A stretch of 64,000 nt of DNA. It comes from Paenibacillus amylolyticus (lineage in GTDB: Bacteria; Bacillota; Bacilli; Paenibacillales; Paenibacillaceae). Below, piece by piece: positions 25,051-33,491 of the stretch (its first letter is position 1; every line of letters begins with the position of its first letter). The notes under the pieces were generated by a model that ran no database searches, was not told the origin of the DNA, and saw only the letters and a list, made by a program, of their open reading frames with translations. The translations under genes were made by a program, and so were the position numbers. Location: positions 186,001-250,000 of the forward strand of contig NZ_RIAS01000008.1 of the NCBI RefSeq assembly GCF_003719335.1. Direction: 5' to 3'.

Positions 25051-26163
25051 ATGAAAAAGATAGTCCTTCCTGGCGTTGCCCTGATCGCAGTATGTTATGC
25101 TTTTGGGCGTTTCAGTTACGGACTGTTTATGCCAGAAATCTCCGAGGCTTTACAATTATCCGAATCGGCATCCGGGACCATTAACTCGGCAACCTATATT
25201 GCTTATTGTCTTGCCCTTCTGACTGCGCCGCTTATCATTAATCACAAAGGGCACCATTATGTCATTCAACTTGCTGGAATCAGCGCTATTCTTGGCTTGA
25301 TAGGCATCGGACTGGCACACGATACTTGGCTACTTGCGGCCGGTGTTTTTCTTGCCGGACTCAGCACAGGATGGGCGTCTCCAGCCCTCGGGAATGCAGT
25401 AAGTGCAGAACTCGCACCAAACCTGCACGCCAGAGGGAACAGCTGGATCAATACAGGCACCAGCTTTGGCATTATCGTCTCCGGTCCACTCTACTTGCTA
25501 TTCACCGATTACTGGCGTTTAAGTTATATTCTGTTCGCCCTCATCGGAATAACCGTATTGCTATGGAACCGACATGCGATTCCCGCTTCCAAAGCACTCC
25601 CTTGTACGAAGTCCATCTGGTCTTGCATGAGACCCACCAGACCAGGATCGGCTTTGCTTATGGCTTGTATGTTAACAGGCGCAAGCTCTGCGATCTATTG
25701 GACTTTCGCCCGAAACTTTCTAACGGACGAGAAAGGGGCCTCCGATTCGGAAGCCGTCTTGTTCTGGATTGTTATGGGCGTGACAGGCATACTTGGCGGA
25801 AGTGCAGGTCGGATCATAGAACGGATTGAGTTAGGTTGGTCCTATCGTATAGGCATTCTGTTGTTATCGATCTCGCTTGGCGTTATTGTCCTGCCTTCGA
25901 TGACATCAAGTATGGTTTCAGCCGTCCTGTTCGGCAGCACGTACATTTTTCTCACAAGTGTTTTCATTGTATGGGCAACGAGACTGTTCCAACCAAATGT
26001 CTCCATCGGCATTAGTCTTGCATTTCTCGCCCTGGGCGTGGGCCAATTCTTAGGATCATTTATGGCGGGATATACTATCGAGGTATTTTCCAGCACGACA
26101 GCTTTTATGGCGTTTGCTATACTCGGTTTGCTGGGACTATTCCTTCGCGTGAAACCGGCCTGA
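25051..26163 (+). CDS. MFS transporter (YbfB/CynX-like)
   Basis: A 370-residue permease with twelve hydrophobic segments. It opens VCYAFGRFSYGLFMPEI, a start typical of YbfB/arabinose-efflux-like MFS proteins, and has the ARGNSWINTGTSFGIIVSG helix in the first half and LAFLALGVGQFLGSFMAGY near the end. It should move a small molecule across the cell membrane, most likely outwards, since the divergence of control by a TetR regulator is typical of efflux. The substrate is unknown. The gap after it (26164-26427) holds only the palindromic element listed separately. Confidence 0.9.
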   Translation: MKKIVLPGVALIAVCYAFGRFSYGLFMPEISEALQLSESASGTINSATYIAYCLALLTAPLIINHKGHHYVIQLAGISAILGLIGIGLAHDTWLLAAGVFLAGLSTGWASPALGNAVSAELAPNLHARGNSWINTGTSFGIIVSGPLYLLFTDYWRLSYILFALIGITVLLWNRHAIPASKALPCTKSIWSCMRPTRPGSALLMACMLTGASSAIYWTFARNFLTDEKGASDSEAVLFWIVMGVTGILGGSAGRIIERIELGWSYRIGILLLSISLGVIVLPSMTSSMVSAVLFGSTYIFLTSVFIVWATRLFQPNVSIGISLAFLALGVGQFLGSFMAGYTIEVFSSTTAFMAFAILGLLGLFLRVKPA

Positions 26164-26267
26164 GCCGTCTCCAAAGCTGTCGGAAGACAGCGCATCATTA
26201 TACTTGCAACATATTTCCGTAGAAGCATGGTTGCAGACTTACACCGTTTAATGTAACTTTGGTTCCT

Positions 26268-26314
26268 GTTCCGAGCGGAGATTAGGCTACAATAGGCTTA
26301 AATCTCTTCGGAAC
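26268..26314. repeat. Imperfect palindromic element
   Basis: GTTCCGAGCGGAGATT (26268-26283) faces AATCTCTTCGGAAC (26301-26314) around a 17-base loop containing AGGCT twice. It has no T tract and no adjacent reading frame. It shares GGTTCCTG and GAGCGGAG with the repeat at 20129-20209, so the two may belong to one dispersed family. Confidence 0.45.
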
Positions 26315-26427
26315 TGGCCGCACCAAAATAACGAGCTAGCTTCCATCGCTCTCCACCTTTGACTAATTCAAAGGGAAGCTACGCCCTGCCCTGACCAACC
26401 GCAAATGAGGATTCGCAATGAGTAGAT

Positions 26428-26967
26428 CTACCGATATGCCCTTATGACCTCATTGTCCCAGACCTGAACCTCAATATATCGTTCGGGACCCTGTTTGCCG
26501 GTCCGATTCCAATCCTGTGGCAAACCATAGGTCTGAATCAGTTCATCTATTTCGTCTTTGGTATAAACCTGCTTGCGATAAGATTTATCGTCTTCATAAC
26601 GCATCGTTGGGAAGAGATCACCGTAGGTGAAGCTTACAACTTCTGCGGGTAATTCCTCCCATGGAACGATGATGTGATCCGGCTCCTGATACCATGATTC
26701 TAGCCAGGGACATACACCGAGCGTTAGATAATGGGGATAGTCTTGTGCCGGCTTTCCTCCCTTAGCTATGAATTTCTCATATGCCATATGCTCAAGGCGT
26801 CTCCTTATTGTTATGTAGTCGGATGACCGCTTAGCGGCAAAAACTCGGCCTTCCTGCCGAATCTGTTGTGAAACTGCTTCAGCCTCTCTCTGAGACAGGC
26901 TTGAGAGATTACGGAACGGGCCTACATTTTTCTCAAAATAATGGTATCCATTAAGTTTTTTATGCAA
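26428..26967 (-). CDS. Unknown 179-residue protein
   Basis: A soluble protein with a well-formed, conserved-looking sequence: YHYFEKNVGPFRNLSSLS, then RRRLEHMAYEKFIAKGGKP, HYLTLGVCPWLESWY and SFTYGDLFPTMRYEDD. I recognise it only as the kind of conserved hypothetical protein common in Bacillus and Paenibacillus. There is no signal peptide, metal motif or helix-turn-helix. It is a single gene, and a perfect dyad lies 34 bases before its start. Confidence 0.75.
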   Translation of the reverse strand: MHKKLNGYHYFEKNVGPFRNLSSLSQREAEAVSQQIRQEGRVFAAKRSSDYITIRRRLEHMAYEKFIAKGGKPAQDYPHYLTLGVCPWLESWYQEPDHIIVPWEELPAEVVSFTYGDLFPTMRYEDDKSYRKQVYTKDEIDELIQTYGLPQDWNRTGKQGPERYIEVQVWDNEVIRAYR

Positions 26968-27000
26968 CTCATCTCCTTACAAAACATTGAATTGATTCTA

Positions 27001-27024
27001 CTCAACATCATACCTTATGTTGAG
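27001..27024. other. Perfect 8-base dyad before the 26428-26967 gene
   Basis: CTCAACAT (27001-27008) and ATGTTGAG (27017-27024) with an eight-base loop. On the plus strand ATTTTT follows, so it could end a plus-strand transcript, but no plus-strand gene is near. It may instead be a regulator-binding site. Confidence 0.35.
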
Positions 27025-27161
27025 ATTTTTAGTCGTGTTCATCTTTATTAATTAGGAACTTTTAGCCAAAAATGATAAAATGGAACTACCGTATACGTAA
27101 GAATATTTCCCCACCCTGTTAGTCCAATCATTTGATTTGTACAAAAGAAGGAGGTCATCCA

Positions 27162-27437
27162 ATGTTTGATGTAAGCGTAAAACAAATAGATGATCAACTG
27201 CTCATACGCTGGCAGTTTTCCAGGATTGAAATCCCCATTTCACAAATCACATCTGTAACTTTAGATAACACCTATGGAGGAAGTGAGCCTTCAGCTGTCC
27301 GGATCGGTTATGCACGTTCAACCGAGAGGATTCTAATCCGTACCACGAATCAATCATACATTTTGTTTACGAGCAGCGAAAACATGTTTCCTGCAATTCA
27401 AGCAATGGTTTCTCCCTCAGCAACCTCATCTATCTAA
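27162..27437 (+). CDS. SunI/YnzG family PH-like protein
   Basis: A 91-residue protein starting MFDVSVKQIDDQLLIRWQFS, then IEIPISQITSVTLDNTYGG and RILIRTTNQSYILFT. This is the SunI/YnzG (UPF0457) pattern, a small PH-like beta barrel; SunI itself gives self-immunity to sublancin, but most relatives are not next to a bacteriocin. Unlike SunI, I see no N-terminal membrane helix here. The frame opens at 27132, but GAAGGAGG precedes the ATG at 27162. No lantibiotic or glycocin genes are near, so an immunity role is not supported by context. Confidence 0.8.
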   Translation: MFDVSVKQIDDQLLIRWQFSRIEIPISQITSVTLDNTYGGSEPSAVRIGYARSTERILIRTTNQSYILFTSSENMFPAIQAMVSPSATSSI

Positions 27438-27450
27438 TAGAACATAGCTA

Positions 27451-27490
27451 AGAGCCACCGATCAGATTAAAAAATCTAGTCGGTGGCTCT
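27451..27490. terminator. Bidirectional terminator between convergent genes
   Basis: AGAGCCACCGA pairs perfectly with TCGGTGGCTCT, followed by TTTT. It separates the SunI/YnzG-like gene from the convergent DUF4272 gene. Confidence 0.9.
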
Positions 27491-27507
27491 TTTCCATTTA
27501 ATCTTAT

Positions 27508-28686
27508 TTACGTATCCGTACGTACCTCGTCCCATGCTTGATCGAGATAACAGATAAGCCAGTTAAGGGCACGATGCCGCTCATAAGCTACACCGGGATT
27601 TAAACCTGCAGGCGGCAATTCCTCTTTAATTCTACTGTTTACACAGACCCAGTTGTACCGATAGATCAAGTCGGCCTCGTCCAAAATTTCACCTTTGCTG
27701 CGAATAGTGGCATCCGATAAAAACGCCGCAAAGCTGTCCTTTTGCTGTAAATAACCAACATCCTTACTTACGTTGCACAGCTCTGTAGGTGGATTCAATT
27801 CCTCCGCGTACCCTAGCGCCCACAGCATGACGTGGTATGCCTCATATCCCCAAGAGAAACGAATGACCTCTTGCTGCTGTGCTCCCTGCTGATCCAGAAA
27901 AGACTTTTCATCCGGAGAAAAGAAGGCGGACGCATCATACTTGTCGATGACTTCCTGCACAAGCGCCGCGGTGTCATCGTCACTTTCACCTGCTCCAAGG
28001 CACTCACCTTTTAGGGCGGCTATACAGAGAGCTACAGCACGCTTCGCAACCTCTTCCTTCGTTCGAATCGTCGTGTCCTGCTCACCTGCTCTTGCTGGCA
28101 GATTGGCATTATACGGAACCCCTTGTGCCGCTAATCGCTGTTCGGAACGTGCCTTGCGCTCCACAGCATCCGCTGAGGGCGGACGAGTGTCATCCAGATA
28201 ACTGGTGTGTGCAGTTACCGTGTAATCCTCTACTTCGGATTCTCCGTTTACATCCAGAAGCAGCTGACCCTGAGCATTCAGCAGGGAGCCACCTCCCCAG
28301 AAAATGACGGCATCCAGTGCTTCAGCCAGTTGTAATAACTCGTTAAAGAACTCTTCCGAGATATCTTCCTCTGTCTCGATGCCAATCACCATGTTCAGGG
28401 TGGAGCATTTAATCAGTACCTTTTCCTGAAGCGCAGCATTACGCCCTTCGATCTGACTCAGAAAACCAAGCATACCTTGAATCATCGTGCCGAACTCCTC
28501 GGGATGCGTCTGGCTGGTCATGATGTTGAAGCCCTTTGTTTTCTTGCTAAACCATTTCTTCTGAATCACCTGTATGTGGGTATGGTTTTCTCTCCGCTGG
28601 ATGGCGGCACCAGGATAGATGGATCGAATAATTTCATATAACTGATCCAGGTCAAACTGGGAGCTATATATCGCGCAGTTTCTCAT
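27508..28686 (-). CDS. DUF4272 domain-containing protein
   Basis: A 392-residue protein. The first part (about 1-170) is a mixed alpha/beta domain with FGTMIQGMLGFLSQIEGRN; the second has the DUF4272 features: VERKARSEQRLAAQGVPYN, IRTKEEVAKRAVALCIAALK, RFSWGYEAYHVMLWALGYAEE and a terminal RHRALNWLICY. The function is unknown; the family is often found beside defence or toxin-immunity genes, but here the neighbour is an rtcB-like gene 77 bases upstream, on the same strand. AAGGAGG lies about twelve bases before the ATG. Confidence 0.85.
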   Translation of the reverse strand: MRNCAIYSSQFDLDQLYEIIRSIYPGAAIQRRENHTHIQVIQKKWFSKKTKGFNIMTSQTHPEEFGTMIQGMLGFLSQIEGRNAALQEKVLIKCSTLNMVIGIETEEDISEEFFNELLQLAEALDAVIFWGGGSLLNAQGQLLLDVNGESEVEDYTVTAHTSYLDDTRPPSADAVERKARSEQRLAAQGVPYNANLPARAGEQDTTIRTKEEVAKRAVALCIAALKGECLGAGESDDDTAALVQEVIDKYDASAFFSPDEKSFLDQQGAQQQEVIRFSWGYEAYHVMLWALGYAEELNPPTELCNVSKDVGYLQQKDSFAAFLSDATIRSKGEILDEADLIYRYNWVCVNSRIKEELPPAGLNPGVAYERHRALNWLICYLDQAWDEVRTDT

Positions 28687-28763
28687 GATGGTGTTTGGCC
28701 TCCTTCTTACTTCTGAAATTTTAATCTTTAAAAATGATGGGGTATCCCCGGACTGACCCTTGA

Positions 28764-29984
28764 TTAATCCTTGTAGGGATCAAACTCATTTCCACCAGCC
28801 ATCGCTACGCCTACCGGGCGTAGGACATGATTGATTTTCAGCGTATTCGCATGTGCATGTAACACGTCTTGCAATTTTTTGTAGACAAATGGGCTCTCAT
28901 CCGTGCCAGCTCCACGGAGCTCCACACCATAAGCACGAATCGCGGCTTGCATCTGCTCTTCACTAATTTCGCCGCCCATACGCGTGCGAAGTTTGTAATT
29001 CATCTTACCTGCCGCCTGTGTACGACTCATGATTCGTCCTGCCCCGTGAACCGTACTGCGGAAGGACTCGGTATTCTCCTCACTATGGATGCCTTCTACA
29101 ATGACCGAAATATCCCCCATACTTCCGCCAACAAAGCCAAGCTGTCCCGGTGCCAGCGGTGTGGCTCCTTTACGAACAACGACGACTTCCTCGCCCCTAT
29201 GCTGCTCTTTCCACGCAAAGTTATGATGATTATGTACGGCATATTCAGCACTCGCTCCAAGGATACCCAGCACCTGCTCTATCACGTAATCCCGCCCAGC
29301 ATAGGCATAACGACCCGCCAGTGTCATACCTGCCCAATACATATCACCCATTTCACTGTTCAGGTCAAACAGGGTTGGCGGCTGATCCATTGATTCACCC
29401 GGTGCTTTGCCACTGAACTCTCGTCCAGCCGCCAGATTAAGGAATCCACTCGCCACCTTATGCCCAAAACCACGGCTGCCAAAATGATTGGCAATCCATA
29501 CCTTGCCCGTTTGCTCTTCCACAAAAATATCGACAAAATGATTGCCGCTGCCAACGGTTCCGAGTTGATTCCGCGCCAATGTCTTCAACTTTTGTTGCAA
29601 TCCGCCTTCAATGGCATCAAAGAGGTTCCAGTTCGGATCGTCAAACAGTTCATGTTCCACTGGAGCTTTATTGTTCCGGCCTACGCCGAATGAGATTGTT
29701 GCATTGATATCATCCATAATGACCGCAATCCGGTCACGTATATCATTCCATATCAGGTTGGTGCGCACAGCTTTGTTGCCGCAGGCAATATCGTACCCCA
29801 CTCCTGAGGGACTGATCGTGTTGCGATAAGCAACCACTCCGCCAATCGGCTGCGAATATCCCTTGTGATGATCGGCCATTAAGGCCACACCCAGCACGTC
29901 TCCATATTTCGAACAAGTCACTGCTTGACTGACGGCATTCTCCAGCGGCTCCCCCCAGACTTTGATGTTATCCACGATACGCAT
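28764..29984 (-). CDS. rtcB: RtcB family RNA ligase-like protein
   Basis: A 406-residue RtcB. GVGYDIACGNKAV carries the metal-binding Cys, NHFVDIFVEE and WIANHFGSRG carry His ligands, and HGAGRIMSRTQAAG includes the His that is guanylylated in RtcB enzymes. It should join 2',3'-cyclic phosphate or 3'-phosphate RNA ends to 5'-OH ends in the cytosol, as in tRNA or mRNA repair. No archease, RtcA or RtcR gene is beside it; instead a DUF4272 gene follows. B. subtilis-type genomes carry comparable stand-alone copies. Confidence 0.92.
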   Translation of the reverse strand: MRIVDNIKVWGEPLENAVSQAVTCSKYGDVLGVALMADHHKGYSQPIGGVVAYRNTISPSGVGYDIACGNKAVRTNLIWNDIRDRIAVIMDDINATISFGVGRNNKAPVEHELFDDPNWNLFDAIEGGLQQKLKTLARNQLGTVGSGNHFVDIFVEEQTGKVWIANHFGSRGFGHKVASGFLNLAAGREFSGKAPGESMDQPPTLFDLNSEMGDMYWAGMTLAGRYAYAGRDYVIEQVLGILGASAEYAVHNHHNFAWKEQHRGEEVVVVRKGATPLAPGQLGFVGGSMGDISVIVEGIHSEENTESFRSTVHGAGRIMSRTQAAGKMNYKLRTRMGGEISEEQMQAAIRAYGVELRGAGTDESPFVYKKLQDVLHAHANTLKINHVLRPVGVAMAGGNEFDPYKD

Positions 29985-30125
29985 ATTCCGTAACCTCCTA
30001 TGTATTCTTTTTTCCTAAGTTTAACAAAGATCCACCCCGCTCGAAACGCTACAATTGTATAGGTATCGGGATATGCCATATTGCTGTACAGTGCTTTCAC
30101 TCTTCCGTTCGCTCACATAGAAAAA

Positions 30126-30152
30126 GAGAGCGTCCGCTAAGGGCTCACTCCC
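30126..30152 (-). terminator. Terminator after the tandem GNAT pair
   Basis: On the minus strand GGGAGTG pairs with CGCTCTC (two G-U pairs), followed by TTTTTC. It lies just downstream of the 30185-30634 gene. Confidence 0.7.
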
Positions 30153-30184
30153 TCTTTACCGTGTCATCGAAAACATACTGCCGT

Positions 30185-30634
30185 TTATAAATGTTTTCGG
30201 TAGCCTTGAACCTTCTCGTCTTTAAAGCCCAGTTTCTCATAAAATCGATGGGCTTCCTTGCGTTGATCCCCAGACACCAGAATGATGTACGCACATCCTA
30301 GATCTTTGGCAATATGTTCGATCTTAAGCATGAGCTTCTGTCCAACGCCCTGCCTGCGAATCCGTTCGGAGACAATGACATTTTCAACGACCATAAATGG
30401 CTCGCAAGAACCCATCAGATCCATGCATTCAACCCCCATAACCGATCCAACAAGTTTATCCTGATCATAGGCTCCAAGCACATAGTAGTGACCCTGTTTC
30501 TTCATTTGTTGAAACGTCTTTTGCATTTGCTGTGCATTCATCTGCTGTTCATTGAGAGGTGTGCCCATCAATTCATGATACAGCTGGTTTAACGCAGTTA
30601 AATCCTGCGGTTCAATTTGTTTAATCGTAATCAT
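30185..30634 (-). CDS. GNAT family N-acetyltransferase
   Basis: A 149-residue GNAT: TIKQIEPQDLTALNQLYHEL at the start, VENVIVSERIRRQGVGQKLM for the acetyl-CoA loop and AYIILVSGDQRKEAHRFYEK followed by LGFKDE at the C terminus. It should acetylate an unknown small amine or protein. Its ATG overlaps the stop of the upstream GNAT gene by four bases (ATGA), so the two acetyltransferases are translationally coupled and may act together or have arisen in tandem, though their sequences are quite different. A terminator follows. Confidence 0.9.
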   Translation of the reverse strand: MITIKQIEPQDLTALNQLYHELMGTPLNEQQMNAQQMQKTFQQMKKQGHYYVLGAYDQDKLVGSVMGVECMDLMGSCEPFMVVENVIVSERIRRQGVGQKLMLKIEHIAKDLGCAYIILVSGDQRKEAHRFYEKLGFKDEKVQGYRKHL

Positions 30635-31083
30635 CGTAACGCCTCTTCTCCTTCTGACCTGATGAGATCTTTCTTGAAATAGTAATGTTGGTGTCCTGTA
30701 GGTGCATTCTCGATCATCGTCATCAGCTCGTACCCGTGTTTTTGGTAAAATTCGGGGGCCTGGTAGGAGAACGTATTCAGCATAATGAAATCACACCCCT
30801 TCTCCCGGGCCAAACGCTCTATCTCCTGTAGCAGTTTCGTTCCATACCCTTTGTGTCTCTCTTTGGCATCAACCCACAAAATATCTAGCTCGACCCAGTT
30901 CCAGCATAATGTGCTCAGTACCCCTGCTACAATCTGACCTGCCTCGTTTCGAATATGAAAATGGAGTTCCTCGTATCTGTTCCTCAAAGCCTCACTCACA
31001 TGTGCCGCATTGTAGGCGACTAATTGTTGACGGACATATTCGGAATCTGATTTGGTACTTGGTGTAATGTTGGTATGTGGCAT
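30631..31083 (-). CDS. GNAT family N-acetyltransferase
   Basis: A 150-residue GNAT. WNWVELDILWVDAKERHKGY with GTKLLQEIERLA is the acetyl-CoA loop, and CDFIMLNTFSYQAPEFYQKH with GYE the C-terminal motif. The AGxxS... ending is the pattern of the YhbS/TmcA-independent small GNATs, with no clear substrate. It is the first gene of a coupled pair. A gap of about 180 bases to the SLH gene contains only that gene's terminator. Confidence 0.9.
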   Translation of the reverse strand: MPHTNITPSTKSDSEYVRQQLVAYNAAHVSEALRNRYEELHFHIRNEAGQIVAGVLSTLCWNWVELDILWVDAKERHKGYGTKLLQEIERLAREKGCDFIMLNTFSYQAPEFYQKHGYELMTMIENAPTGHQHYYFKKDLIRSEGEEALR

Positions 31084-31202
31084 ACCTGCACTCCCTTCTC
31101 GGTTCTAAATCAATCAAAATTTGCAATCTACTATCTATGTACCGTATATTATCGCTGAACCCTGCCTCACTCATCTTATACTAAATTACACTAAATGGAA
31201 AC

Positions 31203-31231
31203 GACGCACCTTCCTCATAGGAAAGTGCGTC
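31203..31231 (-). terminator. Terminator after the SLH-LRR gene
   Basis: GACGCACCTTCC pairs with GGAAAGTGCGTC with one mismatch. The minus-strand tail is GTTTCCATTT, a weak T run. Confidence 0.6.
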
Positions 31232-31267
31232 TGTTACCGTTGCATCTAAACCTGATTAAACTAAGAT

Positions 31268-33358
31268 CTACTGGGCTTCTCTCAGATAAACCTCTACATA
31301 ACCCCAGCCCGTCATGCCCAACGGATCTGTAGCCATTACCCAAATTTGAATAGGCGTATTACTTCCCTCTAGTGCTGTCACGTATAATTTCTGTCCAACC
31401 ATTCGGACTGTTGCTAATTGTTCATCAGAAGACTCCGCTTCTATGACAAGTGTCGATCTGTCATCATCCTCATCTCTAAACATGTAGGACAAGTCTATCT
31501 CAATTTCATCTCCACCTACATAAGCCGTATTTCCTGCCGGTGCCTCAATTAATTCAGGCCCTGCACCATCAAAGGTATATCTGATTTGCTTTTTTAGTAG
31601 TGCATGGTGCAATGTGAAATCCGGTTCTTCTCTGAGCGGAATTGGATTGTCGTTTACACCTATGGACTGCAGATTGGGCAAGTCAACCAGGCCACTAGGC
31701 AGATGAGTCAGCTGATTATTACTCATATACAATGCTTGCAGGGAATTCAGTCCCGTCACGTCCAACGAAGCAAGGCGATTATTTTCCAGATCCAAATACT
31801 CCAGATGCTCAAGTCCTGTGACATTGATTTCACTCAGACGATTCCCCGACAGATTGAGCCACTCTAATTGTTCGAACCCGGAGGCATCCGCTTTGCTTAT
31901 TTCATTGCCAGATAGATCAATTTCTACGACATTTAATCCTTTAAATATATCGACCCCCGTCAAATCGGAAATGCCAGCATCTCTTGCATACAATCCTCCA
32001 TCTGTCTGGATAAGAGCCTCAGCTAATTCCTCTTTGGTCAGCGGAGCATCTAAATCCTTTTGTAGCCAAAATGCTATAGCTCCAGCCAAATGCGTATCAG
32101 GGAATTGACGGCTAATCGTATTCACTTGTACGGTAACCTGGAGTTGTGCCGTTACACTGGCGCCTTGTTCATCTGTAGCTTGAATGGTCAGCATCGTCTG
32201 ACCAGCAGCCCGTGGTGCAAGTCGAATTACTGAGTCCGTCACAGTAGAGGATACCATGTTCTCATCTCCCGACAAGACAACGAACTTCAATGGTCTGCCC
32301 TCTGGATCACTGAAATAGGAAGAGGCCTGCAAGTCCTTCGAAGCATGATCCAACGTTAATTCCTGAGCAGGCAAACCTCCCGGAGCAACGATTGGAGCAC
32401 GATTGCCGATTCCTGGATTAGACGGGTTCGTTGGTTTCGTTGGGTTTGAAGGGACAGACGGATTACCTGGATTAACTGATCCTCCGCTTTCTCCACCTGT
32501 TGTTCCGCCCGGCGTCGTTCCAGTATTACTGTTGTTGTTCACCGTACCATTCCCTGTGCCTGCTGTTCCTGTAATCGTACCTTGTGTCTCCGTTACCTTG
32601 CCTGGAGTATCGTTTGGCCCCTGCGAATTGGAACCTTCTTGCTCTGAACTTGCTGCCTCCAATACTTGAATTGTATCTGTTGCTCGCAACGCAATGACAG
32701 CCATTTCTTGTCTGGATGTAGAGCGTTTGGGTGCAAAATACCCATTCTCTCCCTTGAGAAGACCTAATTCAACGGCCTGTTGCACACTGGACAAAGCCCA
32801 GGCGCTAATGTCCGTCTTATCCTTGAATGATAAGGATCGCTGCCCATTTGATGATCCATCATACCCTTTCACCTTAAGAGCCCGAATCATCGTAACAGCG
32901 AGCTCTTCCCTAGTCACTACACCATTCGCCCGGAACGTACCATCGGGATATCCCTTCATGATTCCAGTTGAATTAAGAGCATAGATATAAGTTTCGTTTG
33001 AAGTTGTACGCTCCAGATCTTTGAATAGTTGGTTCGGTCGTTGATCTGAAGGCGAGGCATCTATCTCTAGGAGTTGAGACAGCATATGTGCAAGTTCCCC
33101 TCTTGTCATGGGTGCACCTGGATTAAAACGACCTGTTCCGTCTGGAAGAATCCATCGTTGCTGGGTAACCTTTTCAATAGCTTGCTGGGCCCAAGGGGCA
33201 GCCTGATGCAAGTCCTGAGTACTTGTCGCATCCTCCGCGGCACTTACTGTTCCCGGAGCACCAACGAGAGTAAGCGACAACACAGCGGCTATATACGTCG
33301 CAACTTTATTCCGACGCTGATCAGAGTAACCTTTGGAATTGGAACTACGAATAGACAT
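31268..33358 (-). CDS. SLH-domain surface protein with leucine-rich repeats
   Basis: A 696-residue secreted protein. A signal peptide with a hydrophobic core (TYIAAVLSLTLVGAPGTVSA) is followed by three SLH domains (about residues 50-230; FNPGAPMTRGELAHML, GYPDGTFRANGVVTREELAV, FAPKRSTSRQEMAVIAL) that anchor it to pyruvylated cell-wall polymer. Then come a Gly/Thr/Asn/Pro linker (about 240-325), a cadherin-like domain (about 330-415), five or so leucine-rich repeats (LDLSGNxI-type, about 480-590) and a second beta domain. This is an internalin-like adhesion architecture. The next gene upstream is a MalT-like regulator that may control it. Confidence 0.93.
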   Translation of the reverse strand: MSIRSSNSKGYSDQRRNKVATYIAAVLSLTLVGAPGTVSAAEDATSTQDLHQAAPWAQQAIEKVTQQRWILPDGTGRFNPGAPMTRGELAHMLSQLLEIDASPSDQRPNQLFKDLERTTSNETYIYALNSTGIMKGYPDGTFRANGVVTREELAVTMIRALKVKGYDGSSNGQRSLSFKDKTDISAWALSSVQQAVELGLLKGENGYFAPKRSTSRQEMAVIALRATDTIQVLEAASSEQEGSNSQGPNDTPGKVTETQGTITGTAGTGNGTVNNNSNTGTTPGGTTGGESGGSVNPGNPSVPSNPTKPTNPSNPGIGNRAPIVAPGGLPAQELTLDHASKDLQASSYFSDPEGRPLKFVVLSGDENMVSSTVTDSVIRLAPRAAGQTMLTIQATDEQGASVTAQLQVTVQVNTISRQFPDTHLAGAIAFWLQKDLDAPLTKEELAEALIQTDGGLYARDAGISDLTGVDIFKGLNVVEIDLSGNEISKADASGFEQLEWLNLSGNRLSEINVTGLEHLEYLDLENNRLASLDVTGLNSLQALYMSNNQLTHLPSGLVDLPNLQSIGVNDNPIPLREEPDFTLHHALLKKQIRYTFDGAGPELIEAPAGNTAYVGGDEIEIDLSYMFRDEDDDRSTLVIEAESSDEQLATVRMVGQKLYVTALEGSNTPIQIWVMATDPLGMTGWGYVEVYLREAQ

Positions 33359-33491
33359 TTATTAACATAACCTCCTACAGAATCTTATCGCTAATGACAC
33401 CGAAAATTCACAGCGTTATTTCGTTAGATTCATTGTAGAAGAGACGACATCATCCAGACAGTCTACAAAAAAGTAGACATTGTTTCACAGC

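Noticed and set aside
25842..26228. A 128-codon minus-strand frame
   Set aside because: Most of it is opposite the MFS gene, and the product has no recognisable pattern. It is a shadow.
27162..27437. SunI-like protein as evidence for a sublancin-type bacteriocin locus
   Set aside because: SunI confers immunity only next to its bacteriocin gene cluster. No precursor, glycosyltransferase or ABC transporter is adjacent, and the protein lacks SunI's membrane helix, so it is most likely one of the common YnzG-type relatives.
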